A stretch of 5,989 nt of DNA, taken from assembly GCA_012513245.1 (NCBI GenBank), contig JAAZCN010000094.1, positions 1 to 5,989 on the forward strand, written 5' to 3'. Both the position numbers and the translations under genes were made by a program. This DNA comes from Synergistaceae bacterium (GTDB lineage: Bacteria > Synergistota > Synergistia > Synergistales > Synergistaceae). Below the pieces are notes generated by a model. It saw only the letters and a list, made by a program, of their open reading frames with translations. It was not told the origin of the DNA and made no database searches. Position 1 is the first letter of the stretch. The number at the start of each line of letters is the position of its first letter. Positions 1 to 5,691 of this stretch are shown in pieces.

Positions 1-214
1 ACGTGTGCGTCTTACTAACGGATTAGAAGTCACTGCTTATATACCGGGAGTAGGACATAATTTGCAGGAACACTCTGTAGTCCTGGTCCGTGGTGGACGT
101 GTAAAGGACTTGCCCGGTGTTCGTTATCATATAATCAGGGGAACTCTTGACTGCGGTGGCGTTGAAAATCGTCGTCAGAGCCGTTCTTTATACGGCGCTC
201 GCAAACCGAAGTAA
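1..214 (+). CDS. rpsL: 30S ribosomal protein S12, 3' part (5' end outside window)
   Basis: S12 sits at the decoding centre of the 30S subunit and helps control tRNA selection accuracy. The reading frame is open from the window edge (first full codon at 2) to TAA at 212-214. This gives 70 residues, roughly the last 55-60% of a protein that is usually about 124 aa. Family signatures are plain: VRLTNG near the start, the [26 protein letters not shown] core in sequence order, and a basic [10 protein letters not shown] tail. The VKDLPG loop (about 101-118) keeps the Lys linked in E. coli to streptomycin response and the Asp (GAC at 107-109) that RimO methylthiolates in many bacteria. The second resistance-associated Lys (near 43 in E. 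coli) lies outside the window. The GTG at 5 is an internal Val codon, not a start. rpsG follows after 30 nt, the standard str-operon order. Confidence 0.97.
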   Translation, partial: RVRLTNGLEVTAYIPGVGHNLQEHSVVLVRGGRVKDLPGVRYHIIRGTLDCGGVENRRQSRSLYGARKPK

Positions 215-225
215 TTTGTACTATT

Positions 226-235
226 AAAGGGAGGT
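226..235 (+). promoter_or_regulatory. Shine-Dalgarno site of rpsG
   Basis: AAAGGGAGGT lies 9 nt before the rpsG ATG at 245. It is a good match to the 16S rRNA tail and fixes that start. The 30-nt rpsL-rpsG gap contains only weak 4-bp inverted repeats, so I see no clear copy of the structured S7-binding site known from this junction in E. coli. Confidence 0.85.
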
Positions 236-244
236 AGGTCCTAA

Positions 245-715
245 ATGCCACGCAAGGGACATGTTAAAAAACGTATAACGCCGCCCGATTCAGTTTATGG
301 GGACCTGGCGATTTCAAAATTCATCAACTGTCTGATGCTTAGCGGAAAAAAGAGCACGGCAGAGAGAATTTTTTATGGAGCACTGGATCTGGCTGGAAGC
401 AGGCTTAGCATTGAACCTGCAGAAGTATTTGAAAAGGCGATGACTAACGTTCGTCCGCTCGTCGAAGTACGTCCGAGACGAGTCGGCGGAGCGACATATC
501 AGGTTCCTGTAGAGGTCAAACCTGAAAGAGCTGAAGCTCTCGCGATCCGTTGGATCATCAATTTCTCTCGTTCACGCAAGGGTATACCTATGGTTGAACG
601 TCTTGCCCGTGAGCTCACCGATTCCTGTAAGGGAGAGGGCGGTTCTGTAAAGAAGAGAGAAGATACTCATCGCATGGCGGAAGCAAACCGTGCGTTTGCA
701 CACTACCGCTGGTAG
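245..715 (+). CDS. rpsG: 30S ribosomal protein S7
   Basis: S7 is a primary 16S rRNA-binding protein that nucleates assembly of the 30S head and lies near the E-site tRNA. The 156-residue product has the usual length for non-enterobacterial S7. It opens with [10 protein letters not shown] (family form MPRKGxVxKR), has the long rRNA-contacting beta hairpin around residues 73-91 ([10 protein letters not shown] then YQVPVEV), and ends with the invariant-looking [25 protein letters not shown] tail. In the segment just before that tail, SCKGEGG stands where many homologues have an NNTGG-like stretch, an ordinary variation. The ATG at 245 is chosen from its SD site at 226-235 and the conserved N-terminus. 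Translation ends with two stops in a row, TAG (713-715) then TGA (716-718). It sits between rpsL and fusA, as in the str operon of most bacteria. In E. coli S7 represses its own operon; no such site is evident here. Confidence 0.98.
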   Translation: MPRKGHVKKRITPPDSVYGDLAISKFINCLMLSGKKSTAERIFYGALDLAGSRLSIEPAEVFEKAMTNVRPLVEVRPRRVGGATYQVPVEVKPERAEALAIRWIINFSRSRKGIPMVERLARELTDSCKGEGGSVKKREDTHRMAEANRAFAHYRW

Positions 716-724
716 TGAAAAGAA

Positions 725-743
725 TAAAACTTTCAAAGTTTTA
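725..743 (+). repeat. Inverted repeat (AT-rich palindrome) in the rpsG-fusA gap
   Basis: TAAAACTTT (725-733) and AAAGTTTTA (735-743) are perfect 9-nt inverted arms around a single C at 734. As RNA it would fold with a 3-nt loop and an 8-bp, almost all A-U stem, so it is only modestly stable. Partial pairing continues outward after one mismatch (721-723 with 745-747). There is no GC stem and no clean U run after it, so it is not an intrinsic terminator. It ends 5 nt before the weak fusA SD. Confidence 0.7.
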
Positions 744-747
744 GTTT

Positions 748-754
748 GGTGGTG
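748..754 (+). promoter_or_regulatory. Weak Shine-Dalgarno-like site of fusA
   Basis: GGTGGTG (748-754) differs by one base from the ideal GGAGGTG and stands 6 nt before ATG 761. No better SD precedes the other in-frame start codons TTG 746, GTG 749, GTG 752 or TTG 755, which overlap or adjoin this site. The site therefore favours ATG 761. It is the weakest SD of the seven starts visible in the window. Confidence 0.6.
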
Positions 755-760
755 TTGACG

Positions 761-2827
761 ATGCAGGGCATCGACTTGAGTAAAGTGCGCAATATTGGAA
801 TAGCTGCGCATATAGATGCGGGTAAGACTACGACGACAGAACGAGTTCTGTTCTATACAGGCCGTAAGCACAAACTTGGTGAGACTCACGAAGGTGCTGC
901 AACTATGGACTGGATGGACCAGGAGCGTGAGCGTGGTATCACGATCACATCTGCCGCTACTACCTGTTTCTGGGGCGATTGCCTTATCAATATAATTGAT
1001 ACACCCGGGCACGTGGACTTTACTGTTGAGGTTGAGCGCTCTATGAGAGTGCTTGACGGGGCAGTATCCGTTTTTTGTGCAGTTGGCGGAGTTGAACCCC
1101 AGTCAGAAACAGTATGGCGTCAGGCTGACAAGTATCATGTCCCAAGGATCGCTTTCGTCAACAAAATGGACAGGGTAGGAGCGGACTATTTTTCTGTAGT
1201 CGATCAGATACGCAAGCGCCTTGGTGCGAGAGCGGTTCCTATTCAGATACCCATCGGTGTTGAAGACGGTTTTACGGGAATGGTCGACCTCGTAGCCAGA
1301 AAAGCGATAATCTTTGATGACACACTCGGAACAGAGTTTCATTTGGCAGAAGTGCCTCCGCAGCTTGAAGAAGAGGTCGAAACAGCCAGATCTGAAATGA
1401 TAGAAAACCTTTCAGATTATGATGACGAGATGATGAAACTTTATCTTGAAGTTCAGGAAGTTCCCGAAGATTTGATCAGAAAGACCATTAGGAAAGCAAC
1501 AATAGCTCTCAATATTGTGCCTGTAATGTGTGGTTCGGCATTCAAAAACAAAGGGATCCAGCCTCTGCTTGACGCTGTGGTTGCATATCTTCCAAGTCCT
1601 TTAGACATGCCTCCGCTTATAGCGCACGATCCTGACAATACAGAAAAAGAGATCCTGATCCATCCAACTGTAGAAGCGCCTTTTTCGGCCCTTGCATTCA
1701 AGATAATGGTCGATCCTTTTGTTGGAAGGCTTGCCTTCTGTAGAATATATTCCGGTTCTATTGAGAACGGTATGTCTATCTATAACACAAACACTAGACG
1801 CCGTGAAAGAGTAGGCAGGATACTCAGAATGCATGCCAACAAGCGAGAAGAGCTTGAGAGCGCACAGGCAGGACTTATAGTTGCGATACCGGGACTCAAA
1901 CAGGTACGTACCGGGGATACGCTTTGCGATGAAAAGGATCCGGTGCTTCTTGAGAACCTTATATTCCCGGAACCCGTTATCTCTCTTTCCGTGGAACCTA
2001 TGAGCAAGGCAGACCAGATCAAACTTGCAAAAGGACTCGACGCGCTTTCAGAGGAAGATCCGACTTTCCACGTTTCAGTAAACGAGGAAACCGGCCAGAC
2101 ACTGATAAGCGGAATGGGCGAACTGCATCTTGAAATTATCGTTGACAGACTTCGCAGAGAGTTCAATGTAGAGGTAAAGGTAGGACGTCCTCAGGTAGCT
2201 TACAGAGAGGCAATAAAGAAACCCGCAAGAGCCCAGGGTAAATTTATCCGTCAGTCCGGAGGTAAGGGACAGTACGGGGATGTAGTCCTCGAAATAGAAC
2301 CTATTGCCGGAGGAAAGGGTTTTGAGTGGGAAGACCGCATAGTTGGCGGTTCAGTACCTAAGGAATACATTCCGGCAGCCCAAAAAGGCGTTCAGGAAGC
2401 TCTTTGTAACGGAATTCTTGGCGGCTACCCGGTAATAGGGATAAAAGTCGCGATAGTTGACGGAAGCTACCATGAGGTCGACAGTTCCGAAATGGCATTC
2501 AGGATAGCGGGTTCAATGGCAATAAAAGAAGCTATTAAGAGAGCAGATCCCGTACTTATGGAACCGGTAATGGATGTAGAAGTAGTAGTCCCGGAAGAAT
2601 ATATGGGTGATGTAATGGGCAACATTTCCTCAAGGAGAGGAAAAGTAACCGAAATGGGTTCAAGAGCTAATGTTAGGATCGTTAAAGCTTTTGTTCCACT
2701 TGCAGAAATGTTTGGTTATGCAACGGACCTAAGGAGTAAGACTTCCGGGAGAGCTTCGTATAGTATGACTTTTGACCATTACGACGAAGTGCCGAAAAGC
2801 GTAGCTGAAGAACTTCTGAAAATATAG
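761..2827 (+). CDS. fusA: Translation elongation factor G (EF-G)
   Basis: EF-G is the cytosolic GTPase that drives tRNA-mRNA translocation and, with RRF, ribosome recycling. From ATG 761 it is 688 aa, the usual length. The GTPase motifs are complete: P-loop AHIDAGKT (16-23), switch [12 protein letters not shown] (58-68), DTPGH (80-84, with the catalytic-type His84), NKMD (134-137) and GSAFKNKG (258-265). Domain II follows (about 305-400, [13 protein letters not shown]), then domain III (about 410-480), domain IV with [13 protein letters not shown] and tip His571 (the counterpart of E. coli His583 / Thermus His573), and domain V to EELLKI. The start at 761 gives [14 protein letters not shown], matching the family; the frame is also open upstream to TTG 746 (five more residues), which is less likely. 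Arg codons shift from mostly CGN before about 1230 to mostly AGA/AGG after it. The gene is full length and looks functional. It lies between rpsG and tuf and ends with TAG, 46 nt before tuf. Confidence 0.97.
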   Translation: MQGIDLSKVRNIGIAAHIDAGKTTTTERVLFYTGRKHKLGETHEGAATMDWMDQERERGITITSAATTCFWGDCLINIIDTPGHVDFTVEVERSMRVLDGAVSVFCAVGGVEPQSETVWRQADKYHVPRIAFVNKMDRVGADYFSVVDQIRKRLGARAVPIQIPIGVEDGFTGMVDLVARKAIIFDDTLGTEFHLAEVPPQLEEEVETARSEMIENLSDYDDEMMKLYLEVQEVPEDLIRKTIRKATIALNIVPVMCGSAFKNKGIQPLLDAVVAYLPSPLDMPPLIAHDPDNTEKEILIHPTVEAPFSALAFKIMVDPFVGRLAFCRIYSGSIENGMSIYNTNTRRRERVGRILRMHANKREELESAQAGLIVAIPGLKQVRTGDTLCDEKDPVLLENLIFPEPVISLSVEPMSKADQIKLAKGLDALSEEDPTFHVSVNEETGQTLISGMGELHLEIIVDRLRREFNVEVKVGRPQVAYREAIKKPARAQGKFIRQSGGKGQYGDVVLEIEPIAGGKGFEWEDRIVGGSVPKEYIPAAQKGVQEALCNGILGGYPVIGIKVAIVDGSYHEVDSSEMAFRIAGSMAIKEAIKRADPVLMEPVMDVEVVVPEEYMGDVMGNISSRRGKVTEMGSRANVRIVKAFVPLAEMFGYATDLRSKTSGRASYSMTFDHYDEVPKSVAEELLKI

Positions 2828-2829
2828 CA

Positions 2830-2867
2830 AAATATCAAACAGGCAGGAAATATCTAAAGGAGGCAAG
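2830..2867 (+). repeat. Imperfect tandem duplication in the fusA-tuf gap
   Basis: Two adjoining copies can be aligned: 2830-2847 (AAATATC-AAA-C-AGGCAGG) and 2848-2867 (AAATATC-TAAAGG-AGGCAAG). They share a perfect AAATATC and AGGCA and about 16 of 20 aligned positions with two one-base gaps. The second copy contains the tuf SD; the first has no AAGGAGG. It looks like a small local duplication, though at this length chance similarity in an A/G-rich leader remains possible. Confidence 0.5.
2856..2863 (+). promoter_or_regulatory. Shine-Dalgarno site of tuf
   Basis: AAAGGAGG lies 10 nt before ATG 2874, a strong site in keeping with the very high expression expected of EF-Tu. It sits in the second unit of the local near-duplication. 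Confidence 0.9.
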
Positions 2868-2873
2868 ACAGAA

Positions 2874-4064
2874 ATGGCAAAGGAAAAATTTGTAAGAAAC
2901 AAGCCGCATCTCAACATAGGAACAATAGGCCATATTGACCACGGTAAGACGACCCTTACAGCGGCGATCACAAAGACGCTTGCTAGGCATGGCGGTGCGG
3001 ATTTCACACCGTTCGACATGATCGACAAGGCGCCTGAAGAGAGAGACCGCGGTATCACGATCAACATTTCACACGTTGAATACCAGACAGAGAATCGCCA
3101 CTATGCCCACATCGACTGTCCGGGACATGCTGACTACATCAAGAACATGATTACCGGCGCAGCTCAGATGGACGGAGCGATCCTCGTAGTATCAGCAGCA
3201 GACGGTCCAATGCCCCAGACCCGTGAGCACGTGCTTCTTGCACGTCAGGTCAACGTTCCTGCACTCGTAGTATTCATGAACAAGTGCGACATGGTAGACG
3301 ACCCCGACCTTCTTGATCTTGTTGAGATGGAGATCAGAGATCTTCTGAGCAAGTACGATTTCCCGGGAGACGACATTCCTATCGTACGCGGCAGCGCACT
3401 GAAGGCACTTGAGAGTGACGAAGCAAACGATTGGACGGCAAGTATCGAGGAACTGATGCAGGCATGCGACGACCACATTCCCGCTCCTGTGCGCGAAGTT
3501 GAATTACCCTTCCTTATGCCGATCGAAGACGTATTTACGATCACAGGCCGCGGCACAGTTGTGACCGGCAGGGTAGAGAAGGGTCTCATCAAGCCGGGCA
3601 ATGAAGTCGAGATCGTAGGCATGAAAGACACAATGAAAACAGTAGCGACGAGCCTTGAGATGTTCCGCAAGATCCTTGACGACGCCGAAGCCGGAGACAA
3701 CGTGGGAGTTCTTCTGCGTGGTGTAGGCAAAGAAGATGTAGAGCGCGGACAGGTTTTGGCCAAGCCGGGAAGCATCAAGCCCCACAAGCACTTCAAGGGT
3801 GAAGTTTACGTCCTTAAGAAGGAAGAAGGGGGCCGCCACACACCGTTCTTCTCAGGCTACAAGCCGCAGTTCTACTTCCGTACAACAGATGTTACCGGAG
3901 ACATCAAGCTTGCCGAAGGCATCGAGATGGTAATGCCGGGAGACAACAGTACATTTGAAGTAAATCTCATTGTACCGATAGCAATGCAGCCCGGACTTCG
4001 CTTCGCAGTACGCGAAGGCGGCCGTACAGTGGGTGCAGGCGTCGTTACAGAGATAATAGACTAG
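2874..4064 (+). CDS. tuf: Translation elongation factor Tu (EF-Tu)
   Basis: EF-Tu is the abundant cytosolic GTPase that carries aminoacyl-tRNA to the ribosomal A site. The 396-aa product is within the usual 394-400 range. Motifs: P-loop GHIDHGKT (19-26, Ile where most bacteria have Val), switch region [12 protein letters not shown] (59-70), DCPGH (81-85, with catalytic-type His85), NKCD (136-139) and GSAL (173-176). Domains II and III follow, with [13 protein letters not shown], the [11 protein letters not shown] segment, the [24 protein letters not shown] stretch in order, and MPGDN near the end. The start is fixed by the SD at 2856-2863 and by [17 protein letters not shown]. Codon use is strongly biased: Ile is ATC/ATT throughout, except for ATA in the first 18 and last 35 or so codons, whereas fusA uses ATA freely. 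Many bacteria carry a second tuf gene; this window cannot show whether this genome does. rpsJ begins only 23 nt downstream. Confidence 0.98.
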   Translation: MAKEKFVRNKPHLNIGTIGHIDHGKTTLTAAITKTLARHGGADFTPFDMIDKAPEERDRGITINISHVEYQTENRHYAHIDCPGHADYIKNMITGAAQMDGAILVVSAADGPMPQTREHVLLARQVNVPALVVFMNKCDMVDDPDLLDLVEMEIRDLLSKYDFPGDDIPIVRGSALKALESDEANDWTASIEELMQACDDHIPAPVREVELPFLMPIEDVFTITGRGTVVTGRVEKGLIKPGNEVEIVGMKDTMKTVATSLEMFRKILDDAEAGDNVGVLLRGVGKEDVERGQVLAKPGSIKPHKHFKGEVYVLKKEEGGRHTPFFSGYKPQFYFRTTDVTGDIKLAEGIEMVMPGDNSTFEVNLIVPIAMQPGLRFAVREGGRTVGAGVVTEIID

Positions 4065-4069
4065 AGCAG

Positions 4070-4081
4070 CCCCAGGAGGGG
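4070..4081 (+). promoter_or_regulatory. GC hairpin enclosing the Shine-Dalgarno site of rpsJ
   Basis: CCCC (4070-4073), AGGA (4074-4077) and GGGG (4078-4081) form a perfect 4-bp all-GC stem with a 4-nt loop. The rpsJ SD, AGGAGG (4074-4079), is split between the loop and the 3' arm and is 8 nt from the TTG at 4088. The hairpin starts 6 nt after the tuf stop, so a ribosome ending tuf would be expected to melt it. It is too short for an intrinsic terminator despite the ATTTT that follows. Confidence 0.6.
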
Positions 4082-4087
4082 AATATT

Positions 4088-4393
4088 TTGGCAAAAAAAA
4101 TTCGTATTAAATTAAAAGCCTTTGACCATCGCGTTCTGGATGCCTCTGCCACACAAATTGCAGAGACAGCGGAGCGCACTGGTGCAAGAGTGTCCGGGCC
4201 GGTACCTCTTCCGACAAAGATCAAAAAGTTCGATATTTTGATGTCCCCGCACGTTGACAAGGATGCCCGCGAACAGTTTGAGATCAGGACACACAAGCGT
4301 CTGATAGATATAATCGATCCGACCCAGAAGACGATGGAAGCTCTTATGGAGCTCAATCTGCCCTCCGGTGTTGATATACAGATCAAGCTTTAA
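4088..4393 (+). CDS. rpsJ: 30S ribosomal protein S10 (TTG start)
   Basis: S10 is a 30S head protein, and with NusB it also takes part in rRNA transcription antitermination and links to NusG. The product is 101 aa, close to the usual 102-103. Signatures: N-terminal [16 protein letters not shown] (about 3-18), GPVPLPTKI then [25 protein letters not shown] in the middle (the NusB/ribosome-facing loop region), and GVDIQIKL at the end. The start is TTG 4088: the frame has no nearby ATG, the next Met lies more than 50 residues in, the conserved N-terminus begins right after this codon, and AGGAGG stands 8 nt upstream. A TTG start on such a highly expressed gene is unusual. It lies 23 nt after tuf, so it is probably co-transcribed with the str genes. 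Its TAA stop (4391-4393) falls in the loop of a 10-bp hairpin. Confidence 0.97.
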   Translation: MAKKIRIKLKAFDHRVLDASATQIAETAERTGARVSGPVPLPTKIKKFDILMSPHVDKDAREQFEIRTHKRLIDIIDPTQKTMEALMELNLPSGVDIQIKL

Positions 4394-4405
4394 ATGTTTG
4401 ATCTG
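4379..4405 (+). repeat. 10-bp hairpin spanning the rpsJ stop codon
   Basis: CAGATCAAGC (4379-4388) pairs with GTTTGATCTG (4396-4405): nine Watson-Crick pairs and one G-U (4387/4397), with a 7-nt loop TTTAAAT (4389-4395). The rpsJ TAA is in the loop, and the rplC SD begins at the very next base (4406). No U-tract follows, so it is not an intrinsic terminator. It is the strongest intergenic secondary structure I can find by eye in the window. Confidence 0.75.
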
Positions 4406-4412
4406 AAAGGAG
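4406..4412 (+). promoter_or_regulatory. Shine-Dalgarno site of rplC
   Basis: AAAGGAG (4406-4412) is 10 nt before ATG 4423 and 16 nt before the second in-frame ATG at 4429. Spacing therefore favours 4423, the same spacing seen at tuf. Confidence 0.85.
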
Positions 4413-4422
4413 TGAAACGCTA

Positions 4423-5049
4423 ATGAGCATGGGGATTCTGGGCCGTAAGGTAGGGATGACCCAGGTCTTCGACGAAGATGGTAAGGCAGTGCCAATAACA
4501 GTTATTGAGGCAGGACCTTGCTCTATCGTTGGAATCCGGACACCTGAAAAGAACAGTTACAGCGCAGTGCAGCTCGGTTTCGGAGAAGTTAAACCCGTAA
4601 AAGTCAATAAGCCAATGAAGGGTTACTTTGAGAAACAGGGAACAACACCGAAGCGCTGGCTGAGGGAGTTTCGCGTAGAAAGTACGTTGGACTACCAGGT
4701 GGGACAGGAGATCACCGTTTCTCTGTTCCAGAACGACGAAATTGTTGATGTCACAGGCATCAGCAAAGGTAAGGGAACCGCAGGCGTGATGAAACGACAT
4801 GGATTTAGCGGAGGACCGGCTAGCCATGGTGCTTCTCGTAGTCACCGTCATGCCGGTTCGATCGGATGCAGCAGTTATCCCGGCCGCGTAATAAAGGGCC
4901 GGAAAATGGCGGGTCATATGGGAAGTGAGCGCGTAACCACGAAAAACCTTAAGGTTTTTGCTGTGGATGAAGAGAACAACCTGATACTTATCAAAGGTTC
5001 AGTTCCCGGCGCGCGCGACAGTCTTATTATGATCCGTAAAACAGCGTAA
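4423..5049 (+). CDS. rplC: 50S ribosomal protein L3
   Basis: L3 is an early-assembling 23S rRNA-binding protein whose extended loop reaches towards the peptidyl-transferase centre. The 208-aa product is of normal length. It opens with GILGRKVGMTQVFDEDG (4-20) and has VDVTGISKGKGTAG (108-121), the loop region SHGASRSHRHAGSIG (134-148) and KGRKMAGHMGSERVTTKNL (158-176). The two possible ATG starts (4423 and 4429) differ by two residues; the SD spacing favours 4423. At the loop tip the sequence is GSIGCSSYPGRV. Aligned with E. coli GSIGQNQTPG, the Gln that PrmB methylates (150) is Ser151 here, and Cys149 stands where E. coli has Gln148. Many bacteria lack that Gln, but Cys at this spot strikes me as less usual. 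It is the second gene of the S10 cluster and is followed after 18 nt by rplD. Confidence 0.97.
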   Translation: MSMGILGRKVGMTQVFDEDGKAVPITVIEAGPCSIVGIRTPEKNSYSAVQLGFGEVKPVKVNKPMKGYFEKQGTTPKRWLREFRVESTLDYQVGQEITVSLFQNDEIVDVTGISKGKGTAGVMKRHGFSGGPASHGASRSHRHAGSIGCSSYPGRVIKGRKMAGHMGSERVTTKNLKVFAVDEENNLILIKGSVPGARDSLIMIRKTA

Positions 5050-5052
5050 GTA

Positions 5053-5058
5053 GGGAGG
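5053..5058 (+). promoter_or_regulatory. Shine-Dalgarno site of rplD
   Basis: GGGAGG is 9 nt before ATG 5068. Its last bases, with the following CA (AGGCA, 5056-5060), can pair with TGCCT (5069-5073), which overlaps the start codon, giving a small 5-bp hairpin over the initiation site. Confidence 0.8.
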
Positions 5059-5067
5059 CAGAAGACT

Positions 5068-5691
5068 ATGCCTGTAGTAAAAGAAGTAAATTTCAAAGGC
5101 GAGGTAATTGGAGATTTTGAACTCTCTGATGCCGTCTTCGGTGCCCCTGTCCATGTGCCGGCTATGCATCAGGTAGTAGTTGCGCATCTGGCTAACTGCC
5201 GTGTTGGAACTCATGACACAAAAGACCGCGGGGAAGTCCGTGGCGGTGGTAAAAAGCCCTGGAGACAAAAAGGTACAGGTCGTGCCCGTGCAGGCAGCTC
5301 CCGTTCACCCGTTTGGGTCGGTGGCGGAGTCGCTCATGGACCACATCCGAGAGACTATCATCAGAAAGTAAACAAAAAGGTGCGTCGCCTTGCACTTTGC
5401 AGCGCCCTTACACTAAAAGTTCAGGAAGAGAACATGCTTATTCTTCAGCGCTTTGATGTACAGGCACCGAAGACAAAGGTAATGTTGGATTTCCTTACAG
5501 CTATTGACAGTGGAAAGAAGCCGCTTTTTGTTCTTCACGAAACGAACATGGCAGTTGTCAAATCTGCTGCAAACATTCCTGGAGCGGAAGTTCTTCATGT
5601 TGACAGCATCAACGTCTATGACCTTCTTAACCACGACCAGCTGATTGCGACTCCTGAGGCTGTCAAAAAGCTCGAGGAGGTGTTCGGTTAA
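5068..5691 (+). CDS. rplD: 50S ribosomal protein L4
   Basis: L4 binds 23S rRNA and sends a long loop into the wall of the peptide exit tunnel, at the constriction shared with L22. In E. coli it also represses the S10 operon through the leader RNA. The 207-aa product matches the usual length. The tunnel loop is clear at about 47-93: GTHDTKDRGEVRGGGKKPW, then RQKGTGRARAG, then SRSPVWVGGGVAHGP. Lys68 in RQKGTG corresponds to E. coli Lys63, a macrolide-resistance site, and is unchanged. Val84 follows the conserved Trp (PVWVGGG), where Arg or Lys is common. The C-terminal globular part runs through PRDYHQKVNKKVRRLAL to KKLEEVFG. The start is ATG 5068, set by the SD at 5053-5058. The last codons hold the rplW SD, and its TAA shares one A with the rplW ATG. 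No separate L4-responsive leader exists before rpsJ in this window. Confidence 0.97.
   Translation: MPVVKEVNFKGEVIGDFELSDAVFGAPVHVPAMHQVVVAHLANCRVGTHDTKDRGEVRGGGKKPWRQKGTGRARAGSSRSPVWVGGGVAHGPHPRDYHQKVNKKVRRLALCSALTLKVQEENMLILQRFDVQAPKTKVMLDFLTAIDSGKKPLFVLHETNMAVVKSAANIPGAEVLHVDSINVYDLLNHDQLIATPEAVKKLEEVFG
5675..5682 (+). promoter_or_regulatory. Shine-Dalgarno site of rplW inside rplD
   Basis: AGGAGGTG is a full 8-nt complement of the typical 16S rRNA tail. It lies within the codons for Glu-Glu-Val at the end of L4 and stands 8 nt before ATG 5691. With the TAATG overlap it suggests translational coupling of L23 to L4. Confidence 0.85.

Noticed and set aside
210..243. S7-type regulatory fold in the rpsL-rpsG gap
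   Set aside because: Only AGTA/TACT and TAGG/CCTA 4-bp pairings are visible, too weak to support a claim.
746..760. Longer fusA start at TTG 746 (or GTG 749/752)
   Set aside because: It would add VVLT-type residues not found in EF-G and has no SD before it; GGTGGTG is better placed for ATG 761.
755..784. TTGACG at 755-760 as a -35 box
   Set aside because: No -10-like hexamer about 17 nt downstream; the bases are explained by the fusA start region.
572..1012. Minus-strand open frame of 146 codons across the rpsG-fusA junction
   Set aside because: It overlaps two clearly coding genes, has no convincing start context and no recognisable domain.
2736..2764. Possible tuf promoter in late fusA with -10-like TATAGT at 2759-2764
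   Set aside because: No -35-like hexamer at 16-18 nt upstream (GTAAGA at the 17-nt position), and the match lies within conserved domain V codons.
3245..3796. 183-codon open frame on the minus strand inside tuf
   Set aside because: It is antisense to a fully conserved EF-Tu, is Ser/Arg/Pro-rich as expected of a reverse-frame shadow, and matches no family I know.
4070..4090. Intrinsic terminator after tuf (GC stem followed by ATTTT)
   Set aside because: The stem is only 4 bp, the T run is short and interrupted by A and G, and it coincides with the rpsJ SD and start.
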